Positions 1 through 8,693 of a stretch of 64,000 nucleotides of DNA are shown here, one piece after another. Within the stretch, counting starts at the first letter, position 1. Every line of letters begins with the position of its first letter. A model generated the notes under the pieces. The model searched no databases, was not told where the DNA came from, and was given only the letters and a program-made list of their open reading frames with translations. The DNA comes from an uncultured Bradyrhizobium sp. (GTDB lineage: Bacteria > Pseudomonadota > Alphaproteobacteria > Rhizobiales > Xanthobacteraceae): NCBI RefSeq assembly GCF_936943645.1, contig NZ_CAKZJO010000054.1, positions 124,001 to 188,000 of the forward strand, given 5' to 3'. The position numbers were made by a program, and so were the translations under genes.

Positions 1-770
1 AGCGAGACAATGTCGGCGAAGGCGGTGGCGCTGAGGCGGAGGTGACGATCCCCGTGCTCGATCTCGAGCTGCTCGCCGCGGCTGCCCGCGACGACCTTGA
101 GCAGGAAATCCATGATCTCGGGCAAGGCCAGCAGCGTGTTGCCCTCGCCGATCCGCCGCCACAACAGGCTGCCGTTCGCGACATTCAGCAGCGCGCCTGC
201 GCTGTTGTTGTGATGCACGACCTGCAAATCGAACGGCTTGCCGCCGGCATCGCGCATCGTCGCCAGCGCGATCACCGCGTCGTCGGTCGCGGCGAAGATC
301 GCGTCCAGCAGATTGTACTGCGCGCCGCGCTCGTTGATATAGGCGCCGACCAGCGTGGTGCCCCAGCGCGAGGCCGTCGGCAGCGTCAGCACATCGTAGG
401 TCCTGACCATGCCGTCGCGCACGCAATGCGCGCTGACGTGGTGCGGCCGCCCCGTCGCGAGCGCGATGTGTGCGGCTTCCGTCAGCGCCGTGGCGCAATC
501 GGGCGACAGCTCCGCGACCGCAATGTCCCAACGCTCCTCGCCGAGCCATTTCTGCACGTAGCGTCCGCTGCGCGACAGTTCGAGCCTGCCGTCGTTCCTC
601 AGCAGCGCGATGTGATCGGCGAGCCGTCCGAGACTGCCGAGCATGACGTCCTCGTAGCGCGGCAAGCGGTCGCCCGGCTTCAACGCGGCGCGCCATTTGC
701 GCTGAAGCACCGGGATGTCGTCGAACATTTCGGCGGCCGGTTTTCCCGGCATCTTCTTCGCGGCAGTCAT
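1..770 (-). CDS. PAS-type sensory protein, 3' end outside window (partial)
   Basis: An open frame of 256 codons runs from an ATG at 770 off the left edge with no stop, so only the N-terminal part is visible. Residues about 15-130 form a sensor-like region containing LPRYEDVMLGSLGRLADHI. After about residue 165 comes a second segment (NLLDAIFAATDDAVIALATM, then a HNNSAGALL stretch) that reads like a PAS fold. Rhizobial proteins with this type of N-terminus often continue into GGDEF and EAL domains and turn over cyclic di-GMP, but that part is not in the window, so the output function is inference. The opposite-strand ORF over the same bases is a high-GC shadow. Confidence 0.6.
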   Translation of the reverse strand, partial: MTAAKKMPGKPAAEMFDDIPVLQRKWRAALKPGDRLPRYEDVMLGSLGRLADHIALLRNDGRLELSRSGRYVQKWLGEERWDIAVAELSPDCATALTEAAHIALATGRPHHVSAHCVRDGMVRTYDVLTLPTASRWGTTLVGAYINERGAQYNLLDAIFAATDDAVIALATMRDAGGKPFDLQVVHHNNSAGALLNVANGSLLWRRIGEGNTLLALPEIMDFLLKVVAGSRGEQLEIEHGDRHLRLSATAFADIVS

Positions 771-963
771 GGCAGTCCCCAACGCACTTTCACGGCGCAT
801 CCAATGCAGGCGCACTTAACGACGTGTAAAAAGGACGCAGGCGCGGGTTCCGTTCGGCGATTATGACAGTTTTAAGTCAGGTGTTGGTTAGTGCGCGTTA
901 GAGACTATGACGGTGGTGCGAAGGCGATGCGTTCGGGCGCGCGTTCGAAGTTCGGCCCCCGTC

Positions 964-1105
964 TCTCGTGTCCCGGACGCACTGCAACGCTCTTGCGTTG
1001 CTGCGCTGAGCCGGGACCCAGCAAGCCACAGCACGTGCTGCAACGTGGGCCCCGGCTCTGCAGCGCAACGCTGAAGTAGCGCTGCGCTGCGTCCGGGGCA
1101 CGAGA
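964..1105. repeat. palindromic intergenic repeat (142 bp)
   Basis: The arms are TCTCGTGTCCCGGACGCA at 964-981 and TGCGTCCGGGGCACGAGA at 1088-1105. They are inverted complements with one mismatch over 18 bp. Inner segments rich in GCAACGCTG/CAGCGTTGC-like words can extend the stem. It resembles the dispersed palindromes found between genes in Bradyrhizobium. No coding potential is credible. Confidence 0.8.
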
Positions 1106-1754
1106 GCGTTGTTGAATGACTGACGTTGTTGAATAGCTGACATGGGATCGCATTCTCGCGGCTTGTTCGCCCGAGCTTTGCCTGATCTCTTCACCCTCTT
1201 GAATGGAGAGGGCGCAGGGAAGGCCGGGCGCCGGCTGGCACCCGCGGTCCACTGTGCGAATCCTGCGTAACAAGAAGCTGCACAGCGGCATACAGGTGTA
1301 GCCAGGACATCCCGGCCTTCCCTGCGCAGTGGCTTTACGGCTTATGTCGTGATCTCCCCGGGGAGCGTTGCACTATTGCCCCCGTCGCCTTGCGGATGGC
1401 TGATGCGTGCGTCCGGTTGAACGACATGCATCACCACAAAACTTGGCGCACAGACCCCGGGCGCCAGGACCACACGATTTTGCCGTACGCCAATCACACC
1501 GGTCGTATGCGCCAGGTGTTTCGCTCACGGTTGCCCGCCCTGCAAAATCCTTTGCGCCGACGTGACCTGCGTCCACCGCCGCCCGGCCCGCGTTCGTGAC
1601 GATCGCGATACGCCCCTCTTCCTTGGGCCGGGTTGCCGCGATGGATACGCTCTTTCCGAATTTCGGTAAAGAAGAATATTTTTGCTGGCGCGCGTTGACC
1701 GGCATCTTGGGTGTTTTGCCCGTCGGGCAACGCAAGGGCTTGTGGGTCGTATTC

Positions 1755-1842
1755 GTAGCGTGGGCAAAAGCGCAACGCGCTGCGCCCGCCATCTCTCTCC
1801 ACTCGGGCCAATCGTGGGCACGCTTCGCTTTGCCCACCTTAC
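1755..1842. repeat. imperfect inverted repeat, GTGGGCAAAG type
   Basis: The left arm at 1755-1772 (GTAGCGTGGGCAAAAGCG) pairs with the right arm at 1826-1842 (CGCTTTGCCCACCTTAC) with few mismatches. It lies 21 bp from the end of the LysR gene and could act as a transcription end, but it has no T-run. The sequence type recurs between genes of rhizobial genomes. Confidence 0.65.
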
Positions 1843-1862
1843 GGCACCGCGGCTGCCGGAGC

Positions 1863-2714
1863 CTAGCCGGCAAGCCGCTCGATCACCAGATCCAGCAGCG
1901 CGCGCAGGCGGGCCAGGCGCTTCAGGTCGCGGTGATAGCCGACATAGGTGTCGCGGCCGGGCGGCGCCGTGCCGATGTCGAGTGCGACCAGGCGGCGGTC
2001 GCTGTCACCGAGCGGACGTGGCAGCACGGCAAGGCCGCCGCCGCGCGCGCAAAGCTCGGCCTGCACCTGCCTGTTGTTGCTGCGCGAGGCGACGTCCGCA
2101 TGCGGCAGCATGCGCTTGAGCCAGACCGCGTCCGGCATGTCGGCGAACTCGGCATTCATGGTCACGACGCGAACGCCGCTGCCGTCGCCGGCGCGCGGCG
2201 GCTTGCTGCCTCTCCTGCCATAGAGCGCGTAGGGAATGTGCAGCAGCTTTCGCGAGATCACCTCGGGCTCACCGAACGGCTTGATGCGGAAGACCAGATC
2301 GGCCTCGCGCCGCGGCAGGCTGTAGAGCCGCGCATCGGTCAGAAGCTCCACCGTCACGGCGGGGTGACGCTTGCCGAATGCGGCAATCACCGGCGACAGC
2401 ATCACCGTGCCGAACCAGTCCGACGAGGACAGGCGCAGCGTACCGTCGAGCTGCGTCTCGGCGCCGGTCGCATGGCGCTGAAGCGCGAGCGCCTCGTCCT
2501 CGATCCGCTCGGCGTGACGCAGCACCGCGGTGCCCTCGTCGGTCAGCACGAAGCCGTCCGCCGTCCGCTGGAACAGCGTCTGACCCAACGCCGCCTCGAG
2601 CGCGCGAAGCCGCCGTCCCATCGTCGGCTGGGTCTGGCCGATCTTCCGGGCGGCCGCGCCGAGCGTGCCTTCGCGCGCGATCGCCAGGAAGACGCGCAGA
2701 TCGCTCCAATCCAT
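1863..2714 (-). CDS. LysR family transcriptional regulator
   Basis: This 283-residue protein has the normal LysR length. Residues 1-60 form the winged helix-turn-helix (DWSDLRVFLAIAREGTLGAA, then QTQPTMGRRLRALEAALG), and about 85-280 the periplasmic-binding-protein-like effector domain. It is divergent from a quinone oxidoreductase starting at 2817, with 102 bp between the two starts, the classic LysR layout. It probably controls that neighbour and itself. The intergenic region holds a near-perfect 12-bp direct repeat (CTCATACAAAAA at 2723-2734, CTCATGCAAAAA at 2764-2775) as a possible binding site. The effector is unknown. Confidence 0.9.
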   Translation of the reverse strand: MDWSDLRVFLAIAREGTLGAAARKIGQTQPTMGRRLRALEAALGQTLFQRTADGFVLTDEGTAVLRHAERIEDEALALQRHATGAETQLDGTLRLSSSDWFGTVMLSPVIAAFGKRHPAVTVELLTDARLYSLPRREADLVFRIKPFGEPEVISRKLLHIPYALYGRRGSKPPRAGDGSGVRVVTMNAEFADMPDAVWLKRMLPHADVASRSNNRQVQAELCARGGGLAVLPRPLGDSDRRLVALDIGTAPPGRDTYVGYHRDLKRLARLRALLDLVIERLAG

Positions 2715-2722
2715 GGGAAGCC

Positions 2723-2775
2723 CTCATACAAAAACGCACGATGATCGTACATCCTTGTTCCTTCTCATGCAAAAA
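2723..2775. promoter_or_regulatory. direct repeat in the LysR/oxidoreductase divergent promoter
   Basis: CTCATACAAAAA (2723-2734) and CTCATGCAAAAA (2764-2775) differ at one base and are 41 bp apart, about four helical turns. The position between divergent starts fits a regulator binding region. The assignment to LysR is inference. Confidence 0.35.
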
Positions 2776-2816
2776 TTCATGGGCATATTGGAGGCCGACA
2801 ACGGAGCGAGACGATC

Positions 2817-3809
2817 ATGACGACACAATCGACGATGCGAGCGGCCGTGCTGGAAGCCCACAACGTGCCGCCGCGCCTCTCGACCATCTCCACGCCCGAG
2901 ATCGGTCCGCGTGACGTGCTTGTCCGTGTGCGGGCCAGCGGCGTCAATCCGCTCGACACCAAGATCCATGCCGGCACGGCCGTGCATGCGCGCCATCCGC
3001 TGCCGGCAATTCCCGGAATCGATCTGGCCGGCATCGTCGCGCGCAGCGGGCCCGAGGTGACGCGGTTCAAGCCGGGCGACGAGGTCTATGGCATGACCGG
3101 AGGTGTCGGCGGCGTCCAGGGATCGCTGGCCGAATTCGCCGCGGTCGATGCCGATCTGCTCGCATTGAAGCCTGCCAATCTCAGCATGCGGGAAGCAGCC
3201 GCCCTGCCCCTGATCGTCATCACGGCCTGGGAAGGCCTGATCGATCGCGCGGGCCTGAAGGCGGGCCAGAGGGTGTTGATCCATGGCGGCGCCGGCGGCG
3301 TTGGTCATGTCGCAATCCAGATCGCGCGCGCCTTCGGGGCGAGCGTGTTCGCCACGGGCTCGGCGTCGCAGCGCGCCACCATCGAAGGTTTCGGCGCGGT
3401 GTTCATCGACCGCGACAGCCCGGTCGACGCCTACGTTGCGCAGCATAGCGGCGGCCGCGGCTTCGACGTCGTCTACGACACTGTCGGCGGCAAAGTGCTC
3501 GACGCGTCCTTCCATGCGGTGCGCCGCTTCGGCCATGTGGTGAGCGCACTGGGCTGGGGGACGCACGCGCTCGCGCCGCTGTCGTTCCGCGCCGCCACCT
3601 ATTCCGGCGTCTTCACCCTGCTGCCGCTGCTGTCGGGCGAAGGCCGCGCGCACCATGGGGAGATCATGACCGAGGCCACGCGCCTCGCCGAAGCCGGCAA
3701 GCTGGTGCCGCTCGTCGATGCAAGGCGTTTCACGCTCGAGAATGTCGGCGAAGCCTATGCGCTGATCAGGGATCACGCCGCCAAGGGCAAGCTGGTCGTC
3801 GATGTGTGA
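2817..3809 (+). CDS. NAD(P)H-dependent quinone oxidoreductase, MDR superfamily
   Basis: This 330-residue protein has the length of the zeta-crystallin/quinone oxidoreductase branch of the medium-chain dehydrogenases. The GroES-like domain spans about 10-125 (GVNPLDTKI and PGIDLAGIV are typical). The nucleotide-binding Rossmann motif HGGAGGVGHVAIQIA lies at about 156-170. No zinc ligands of the alcohol dehydrogenase type are visible, so it should be the zinc-free class that reduces quinones or conjugated carbonyls with NADPH in the cytoplasm. It is divergent from the LysR gene. The true substrate cannot be read from the sequence. Confidence 0.9.
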   Translation: MTTQSTMRAAVLEAHNVPPRLSTISTPEIGPRDVLVRVRASGVNPLDTKIHAGTAVHARHPLPAIPGIDLAGIVARSGPEVTRFKPGDEVYGMTGGVGGVQGSLAEFAAVDADLLALKPANLSMREAAALPLIVITAWEGLIDRAGLKAGQRVLIHGGAGGVGHVAIQIARAFGASVFATGSASQRATIEGFGAVFIDRDSPVDAYVAQHSGGRGFDVVYDTVGGKVLDASFHAVRRFGHVVSALGWGTHALAPLSFRAATYSGVFTLLPLLSGEGRAHHGEIMTEATRLAEAGKLVPLVDARRFTLENVGEAYALIRDHAAKGKLVVDV

Positions 3810-3836
3810 GGTGGGGCTACGAAGGTTCGCTCGCCG

Positions 3837-4118
3837 CTAGTCCTCGCTGGACGCAGCGGAGCGGTTGCGCAAGTAAGCCTGCGACAACAGGAAGAATAAT
3901 GCACGCTCGCCATGATATTTGGCCGACGGCCGGGTGCGCTCGAAGCCGTCGGCAAAGATCTTGCCGGACTGGTCGCACACCTGCCATCGCCAGCCAAACC
4001 GCTTGCGCCTGGTGAGGATCACTTCGAACATGCCGACGAGCTTGGTCCCCTGCTCCTTGCCGGTCTCGCAGACGCACAAGCCTGCTCCGGCCTCCTCCAT
4101 TAGACGGATGCCCGACAT
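3837..4118 (-). CDS. small conserved-looking hypothetical protein
   Basis: I do not recognise this 93-residue protein. The open frame extends upstream to 4409, but that part is low-complexity and overlaps the end of the next gene. The ATG at 4118 (MSGIRLMEEAGAG) gives a compact globular sequence with Trp/Arg-rich strands (RKRFGWRWQVCDQSGKIFADGF). A second Met six residues on is an alternative start. No clear Shine-Dalgarno sequence is seen. It is convergent with the quinone oxidoreductase, with 27 bp between stops. No signal peptide or membrane segment is present. Confidence 0.5.
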   Translation of the reverse strand: MSGIRLMEEAGAGLCVCETGKEQGTKLVGMFEVILTRRKRFGWRWQVCDQSGKIFADGFERTRPSAKYHGERALFFLLSQAYLRNRSAASSED

Positions 4119-4370
4119 ATAACGCAGCAGGACGGAAAGAGAATAAAATTGATGATCGGAAATAGGTATCTTGCACCGGCTGTGATGAACGCGCAGAGCG
4201 CGGGAATAAGCAGTGATCAGCGGTGTTTGGTCGGCCCCGAGCGGCAAATTGCCTCGGTATTCAACACCGTACACAGAGCGCGAAGATCGGCTCTCCGGCC
4301 CCGCAACTGGCAAGCGGTAACAGGAGATGCATGATGATGCGCGCGATGAGAAGCCGCCGCTCGACGTCAG

Positions 4371-4387
4371 GCCGGACTTGATCCGGC
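4371..4387. terminator. hairpin downstream of the 4409-5482 gene
   Basis: GCCGGA-CTTGA-TCCGGC forms a perfect 6-bp stem 22 bp past the stop of the minus-strand secreted-protein gene. There is no T-run, so it may be a factor-dependent end or a fragment of a dispersed repeat. A related core (CGGGCTTGATCCCG) occurs at 28684-28703. Confidence 0.35.
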
Positions 4388-4408
4388 AGGCAGCCGCGCC
4401 GCCCGGCA

Positions 4409-5482
4409 CTACCGCGCCACGACCTCGACCTCGCCGTCGACGCCGTTCACGACGTTGAAGCCGCGCTCGTAGACCTTGCCCTCGTTCTTGGCGATGGCGC
4501 GGTATTCGCCTTCGGAGAGCACCACGCGCGGGAAGGCGCCGATGGATTCCTTGATGACGTCGCCGCCGGGGGTCAGCACCGACCAGGCGGTGTTGGCGAG
4601 CGCCTCGCCGCCCTTGTCGCTGACCAGCTTGAGCGTGATCACGGCGGCGCGGTGCGTGATGGTGACGTCGGTCAGCTTGCCGGCCTGGACGCGGATGTCC
4701 GAGCGCACCACCGAGTTGGCGTCGCCATAGTTAGAGATGATGTAATAGGTGCCTTCCGGGATCAGCACGACGTCGCCGGCGGCGACGTTCGGCACCAGGG
4801 AGGCGCGTTCGCCGGATTCGAACTGGCTGCCTTTGTAGATCGCGAACGAGATCTGGTTCTGCGGAATGCGGCTGGTGCCGACGCGGCCCTCGATGCGCAG
4901 GCCGCCGGCCGGCAACACGAAGGATTCGCGGTCAGTCTCGGCCTTCAGGCTGACGGTGCGTACCGCGCTGACGAGGCCGAAGGCGACATGCACGACGTAA
5001 TTGCCGGGCGGCAGCACGATGTTCGGCGAGGCGTTGCGGTCCTCGCGGATCAGCTTGAAGGTGCCGTTCTCGTCGGGACGGTCGGCAAACACGCGCCAGA
5101 CCAGGCCGCTGGTGATCGCCGGCGTGTCCTTGCCGTATTTCGCGGTCAGCGACAGCACGCCCTGCCCGGGCACGGCCGCATTGAGCGGCGCGGCGGGCGG
5201 CACGGTGGACACCGCGGGCGGCGGCATGCTGGGCGTCGCCGGCTGCATCAGGGTCGGCGGCAGGCTCGGCGGGCCGGCACCCGGCCCGCCGGGCGGTGCC
5301 AGATTGATAGCGCCGCCGGGATCGGGCACCGAGGCGGGCGGGACCGGTGGCGGGCGATCGGAGAATAGCTGCGCCTGGGCAGCATTTTGGCCGGAGGTAG
5401 CGAGGCACGCAGCAAAGATCAGCGCCGGCAGCAGCCTGCCGCTGCGCCGCCATCCGATGATGCCGTCACCCCCGCGTGTCAT
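4409..5482 (-). CDS. secreted proline-rich hypothetical protein
   Basis: The 357-residue product starts with a signal peptide at about 1-37 (hydrophobic LLPALIFAACLATS, cleavage near AQA-QLF). Residues about 41-110 are a Pro/Gly/Ala-rich linker. The rest is a series of beta-rich repeats with similar phrasing (NIVLPPGNYVVHVAFG, LIPEGTYYIISNYGD, VVLSEGEYRAIAKNEG), which look like two or three carboxypeptidase-regulatory-like or prealbumin-like sandwich units. I do not know its function. A periplasmic or surface scaffold role is plausible. The long ORFs on the opposite strand are shadows. Confidence 0.75.
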   Translation of the reverse strand: MTRGGDGIIGWRRSGRLLPALIFAACLATSGQNAAQAQLFSDRPPPVPPASVPDPGGAINLAPPGGPGAGPPSLPPTLMQPATPSMPPPAVSTVPPAAPLNAAVPGQGVLSLTAKYGKDTPAITSGLVWRVFADRPDENGTFKLIREDRNASPNIVLPPGNYVVHVAFGLVSAVRTVSLKAETDRESFVLPAGGLRIEGRVGTSRIPQNQISFAIYKGSQFESGERASLVPNVAAGDVVLIPEGTYYIISNYGDANSVVRSDIRVQAGKLTDVTITHRAAVITLKLVSDKGGEALANTAWSVLTPGGDVIKESIGAFPRVVLSEGEYRAIAKNEGKVYERGFNVVNGVDGEVEVVAR

Positions 5483-5754
5483 GCCCCCTGCTTTTCACCG
5501 AAAACGCGGCAAATTCAAGCCTCTGAAACCCCAGGAAATACGGGCCCCCGGATTGATGGAACCCAGTTGACGCCTGCGTGATTAGTCCTGAGGCAACCGC
5601 CCCTCGCCATACTCCTGCCCGGTGCCCTCTCCAAAGCGGCATAAACCATGCTTCGCGCCCGGGATGGCAGAGTGCGAGTGCGGTGCCTAGTCTGACGAGA
5701 CGGGCTCGGCCGCAGGCATAGCCGCAGCCTTGGCCCCGGCGTAGGAGAGTTTCG

Positions 5755-6789
5755 GTGCTGGAGATCTTGAAGGGGCGCGGCGCAAGCGGGGCGAACGGCG
5801 AAAAGATTGGCCTTGGCCCAACCCGCCGTCCCGTCATCGGCCTCGCCCTCGGTGGCGGCGCGGCGCGCGGCTTTGCCCATATCGGTATCCTCAGGACCCT
5901 GCTCGCCAACGGCATCGTGCCCGACGTCGTGGTCGGCACCTCCATCGGCGCCGTGGTCGGCGGCCTCCATGCGGCCGGCCGGCTCGAGACGTTCGAGGAA
6001 TGGGGGCGCAGCCTGCAGGGCATGCGCAACATCATCGGTTATCTCGACATCCGCCTCAACGGCTCCGGCCTGCTCGGCGGCGAGAAGCTGGCAAGCCGCC
6101 TCGCGGACGCGGTCGGGGAGACCCTGATCGAGGATTTGCCGGTCAAGTTCGCGAGCGTCGCGACCGAGGTCCGCACCGGCCACGAGATCTGGCTGACGCA
6201 TGGCCGCGTGGTCGATGCGATGCGCGCGTCCTATGCGCTGCCCGGCATCTTCCAGCCCATGCTGATCGGCGATCGCTGGCTGGTGGACGGCGCGCTGGTA
6301 AATCCCGTACCGGTCTCGGCGGCCCGTGCGCTCGGCGCCGAAATCGTCATCGCGGCAAATCTTTCCAGCGATATCTTCACCCATTCCACGACGATCTATT
6401 CGCACGGGGCGATGCCCGCGCCTGTTACAGCCGAGCCGGAAGAGCCAACCGCCAAGCGGCGCTTTCCGCGCTTGTTCTCGCCCGAGAAGACCATGAAGCG
6501 CGAGTTCTTCGGCAGCGCCGGGCGCCCGGGCATCTCCTCGGTGATGGTCGACGCCTTCAACATCATGCAGGACCGCATCACCCGCGCGCGCCTCGCCGGC
6601 GATCCGCCGGATCTCTTGATCTCGCCCCGGGTCGGCCAGTTCGGCTGGTTCGACTTCCACCGTTCCGAGGACCTGATCGCCCACGGCGCGCGCGCCGCCG
6701 AGCGCGCGCTGGAGTCGATCCAGGAGGCGATCGACGTGCTGGCGCCAGCGCCCGCGGGCCACGCGCCGAAAGCCGACGAGCAGGCCTGA
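5755..6789 (+). CDS. patatin-like phospholipase (RssA type)
   Basis: This 344-residue protein carries the full patatin signature: oxyanion Gly-rich loop GGGAARG at 33-39, nucleophile elbow GTSIG at 61-65 with Ser63, and the Asp of the dyad in DGALVNP at 178-184. It should be a Ser-Asp lipid acyl hydrolase. It begins with GTG at 5755 behind AGGAGAG about seven bases upstream. No signal peptide is present, so it acts in the cytoplasm or at the inner membrane. The C-terminal 100 residues are family-typical helices. It is convergent with the CBS gene, with almost no gap (stop 6789, stop 6790). Confidence 0.9.
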   Translation: MLEILKGRGASGANGEKIGLGPTRRPVIGLALGGGAARGFAHIGILRTLLANGIVPDVVVGTSIGAVVGGLHAAGRLETFEEWGRSLQGMRNIIGYLDIRLNGSGLLGGEKLASRLADAVGETLIEDLPVKFASVATEVRTGHEIWLTHGRVVDAMRASYALPGIFQPMLIGDRWLVDGALVNPVPVSAARALGAEIVIAANLSSDIFTHSTTIYSHGAMPAPVTAEPEEPTAKRRFPRLFSPEKTMKREFFGSAGRPGISSVMVDAFNIMQDRITRARLAGDPPDLLISPRVGQFGWFDFHRSEDLIAHGARAAERALESIQEAIDVLAPAPAGHAPKADEQA

Positions 6790-7218
6790 TCAGGCCGTCT
6801 TGATGTAGTCGCGCAGGGCTTCCTGCTCGTTCTCGTATTCCTGGACCCGGCGCTTGACGATGTCGCCGATCGAGATCAGGCCGACCACCTTGCCATTGTC
6901 GATCACGGGCAGATGGCGGAACTTGCCCGACGTCATCATCTCCATGAGCTCGGCGACCGTGTCGGTCTCCTTGCAGGTGACGACCTTGCGGGTCATGACC
7001 TGGGAGACCGGCTCGTCCAGCACGCCGGCGCCGCGTTCGCCGAGCACGCGCACGATGTCGCGCTCGGACAGGATGCCCTCGAGCCGGCTCTGGTTCATCA
7101 CCAGCACCGCGCCGATCTTCTTCTCACCGAGCAGCTTGACCGCGGCCGCCAGCTTGGCGTCGGGCTCGACGCTCATGATCTGGTGGCCCTTGGTGTTGAG
7201 AATGGAACGTACCGTCAT
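6790..7218 (-). CDS. tandem CBS domain protein
   Basis: The 142 residues consist of two CBS motifs, about 1-60 (VRSILNTKGHQIMSV, then GILSERDIVRVL) and about 72-132 (VMTRKVVTCKETDTVAELM, then GLISIGDIVKRR). This is the stand-alone Bateman module that binds adenosine nucleotides and senses energy state. No enzyme domain is attached. It lies downstream of the rhomboid gene on the same strand but 190 bp away, so it probably has its own promoter. Its partner protein is unknown. Confidence 0.92.
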   Translation of the reverse strand: MTVRSILNTKGHQIMSVEPDAKLAAAVKLLGEKKIGAVLVMNQSRLEGILSERDIVRVLGERGAGVLDEPVSQVMTRKVVTCKETDTVAELMEMMTSGKFRHLPVIDNGKVVGLISIGDIVKRRVQEYENEQEALRDYIKTA

Positions 7219-7407
7219 TGTCGCCTCCCTGAATCCGAGCCGTCCACCCGTGGGCGGTCCGGACCTGTTCTTCGAGTCTTCAACTAACAGTTTTGCTTGG
7301 CGCGGGTTTCACGCTCGCGCGCTTTGCGAGGCGCGGCTAGGGCCGTCGCTTCGCAACATTCTTCACGCGAATGATGGATGAATTCGGGCCGCGCCGCAAG
7401 CGCCGCT

Positions 7408-8241
7408 TCAGATACGGTCTGAAACGTCCTGTGATGACGCATCCGCAGCATCGCTTCGCACGCGCGGCACCGGATCGAACAGGGTGAACAGCAACAGGCC
7501 GGCGAAGAAGCCGCCGATATGCGCCTGCCAGGCCACGCTCGTGGTTTCGGAATCGACGCCGATCGCGCCGACGCCGAAGATGATGTTGACGCCGAACCAC
7601 ACGGCGAGGAAGCCGACCACCCGCCCGTCGCGCAGTGCGCGCGACAGCGGCAGCGCCGGAACCCTTGCGGCGGTATCGGCATCCGAACGGTTGAACGACA
7701 GGAAGCTGCCGCGGACGAAGGCGAAACGGATCGCAGCGGCCATCGCCCCCGACACCGATGCCGAAGCGCCGATCATCGGCGCCACCGCGTGCTCGTGGGT
7801 GATGAGATGGGCGAGCGCGCCGGCCGCCGCCGTCACCGCCAGAAACAGGAAGAACCTGACCGCGCCGAAGCGCCGCGCCAGCGCGCTGCCGAACGGCAGC
7901 AGCCAGAGCACGTTGAAGCCGAGATGGGTCAGATTGGCGTGCAGCAGCGAATAGGTGACGAAGGTCCAGACCTTGGCGCCGGCGCCGCCGGGGATCTGCA
8001 GATTGAGCAGCGAGGAATCATAACGCTTCGGGATGAAACCGAAGACGTCGATGGTCCAGTTCTCCAGCTCCGGCGGCAGCAGCACTCGCAGATGGATCAC
8101 CGCCAGCAGGAGAATATAGGCGGTCAGCGCCACAGGCAGCGTCAGGATCGGCTCGCGCGGAGCCTCCTCATGGACGGCCTGTTGGGCGGCCGGCAGGCCC
8201 GGCTGGGGATCTTGCGACGAATCGTGCGGCGGGGAATCCAA
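7408..8241 (-). CDS. rhomboid family intramembrane serine protease
   Basis: This is an integral membrane protease of about 277 residues with six to seven hydrophobic helices. The Ser nucleophile is in GASAS (Ser160 by the chosen start) and the catalytic His in QAHIGGFFAG (His241). The conserved HANLTHLGFN of helix 2 (oxyanion side) is at 101-110. The open frame extends to 8496, but codons above 8241 are not rhomboid-like. I chose the TTG at 8241 (MDSPPHDSSQ), because that yields a normal short cytoplasmic tail. The start is uncertain. Substrates are unknown. Confidence 0.85.
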   Translation of the reverse strand: MDSPPHDSSQDPQPGLPAAQQAVHEEAPREPILTLPVALTAYILLLAVIHLRVLLPPELENWTIDVFGFIPKRYDSSLLNLQIPGGAGAKVWTFVTYSLLHANLTHLGFNVLWLLPFGSALARRFGAVRFFLFLAVTAAAGALAHLITHEHAVAPMIGASASVSGAMAAAIRFAFVRGSFLSFNRSDADTAARVPALPLSRALRDGRVVGFLAVWFGVNIIFGVGAIGVDSETTSVAWQAHIGGFFAGLLLFTLFDPVPRVRSDAADASSQDVSDRI

Positions 8242-8693
8242 GGCAGCTTCGCTTTCAGGCGCGATCGGAGCGATCCCCTTGCAGATAGTCGCCTTTCCCG
8301 GCCTTGCGCAAGTGCACAAAAGGAAAAGGCAGGGCCCTGGGAAAGCCCCGCCTGTCCGTGTCGGCCTTTTCGTGCCCAGGGAATGAAGGTGAATCCCCAC
8401 CCCTCCCCGGCCCGTGGCCAAACTGTTTGACGCCCTGTGTACAGACCCCGCCGAGAACCTGGAGAAAGCGGCGGGACTTGCGACTGGGGTCACCATAGCA
8501 GCGCGGCGCGCGGGGCAAAGCGCATAGTTAACTTAACGTTAACGGCGCAAAGGCGGCCTCGAGGGAGGCGAAAACGCCGCTGCGGCATGGACGCTGCAAA
8601 TCCCCTCCTGCACAACAACACAAGGGATCGCGGGTGCACTGAAGCGGGACAGGTCTGTCCCGCGCATGTGCGCTCCGGGGTAAGCGTTCAGAC
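8242..8693. other. intergenic region between divergent rhomboid and PAS_5 genes
   Basis: About 450 bp holds no credible gene. It contains a CtrA-type box at 8528-8542 (listed separately) and a pyrimidine-rich patch (about 8396-8412) similar to one at about 23,096-23,110. Promoters for both divergent genes must lie here. Confidence 0.5.
8528..8542. promoter_or_regulatory. CtrA-type box TTAA-N7-TTAA
   Basis: TTAACTTAACGTTAA matches the full CtrA consensus TTAA-N7-TTAA and is followed by C as in the extended form. A GTTAAC hexamer sits at each end. It lies 152 bp upstream of the PAS_5 gene start. The consensus is established for alphaproteobacterial CtrA; binding here is inference. Confidence 0.5.

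Larger units (their letters stand above)
771..1862. other. gene-free stretch with rhizobial intergenic repeats
   Basis: No convincing gene is found in about 1.1 kb. Several ORFs exist on both strands, but their translations are low-complexity (Arg/Ala/Gly-rich), overlap in several frames and lack ribosome binding sites. The stretch holds two inverted repeats, listed separately at 964-1105 and 1755-1842. The translation of the minus strand of about 1400-1860 resembles spurious ORFs seen repeatedly in Bradyrhizobium genomes, which suggests a dispersed repeat rather than a gene; this is from memory and was not tested. Confidence 0.6.

Noticed and set aside
1373..1873. 166-residue minus-strand ORF in the repeat region
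   Set aside because: It runs through an inverted repeat, has no ribosome binding site, and resembles spurious repeat-derived ORFs in this group.
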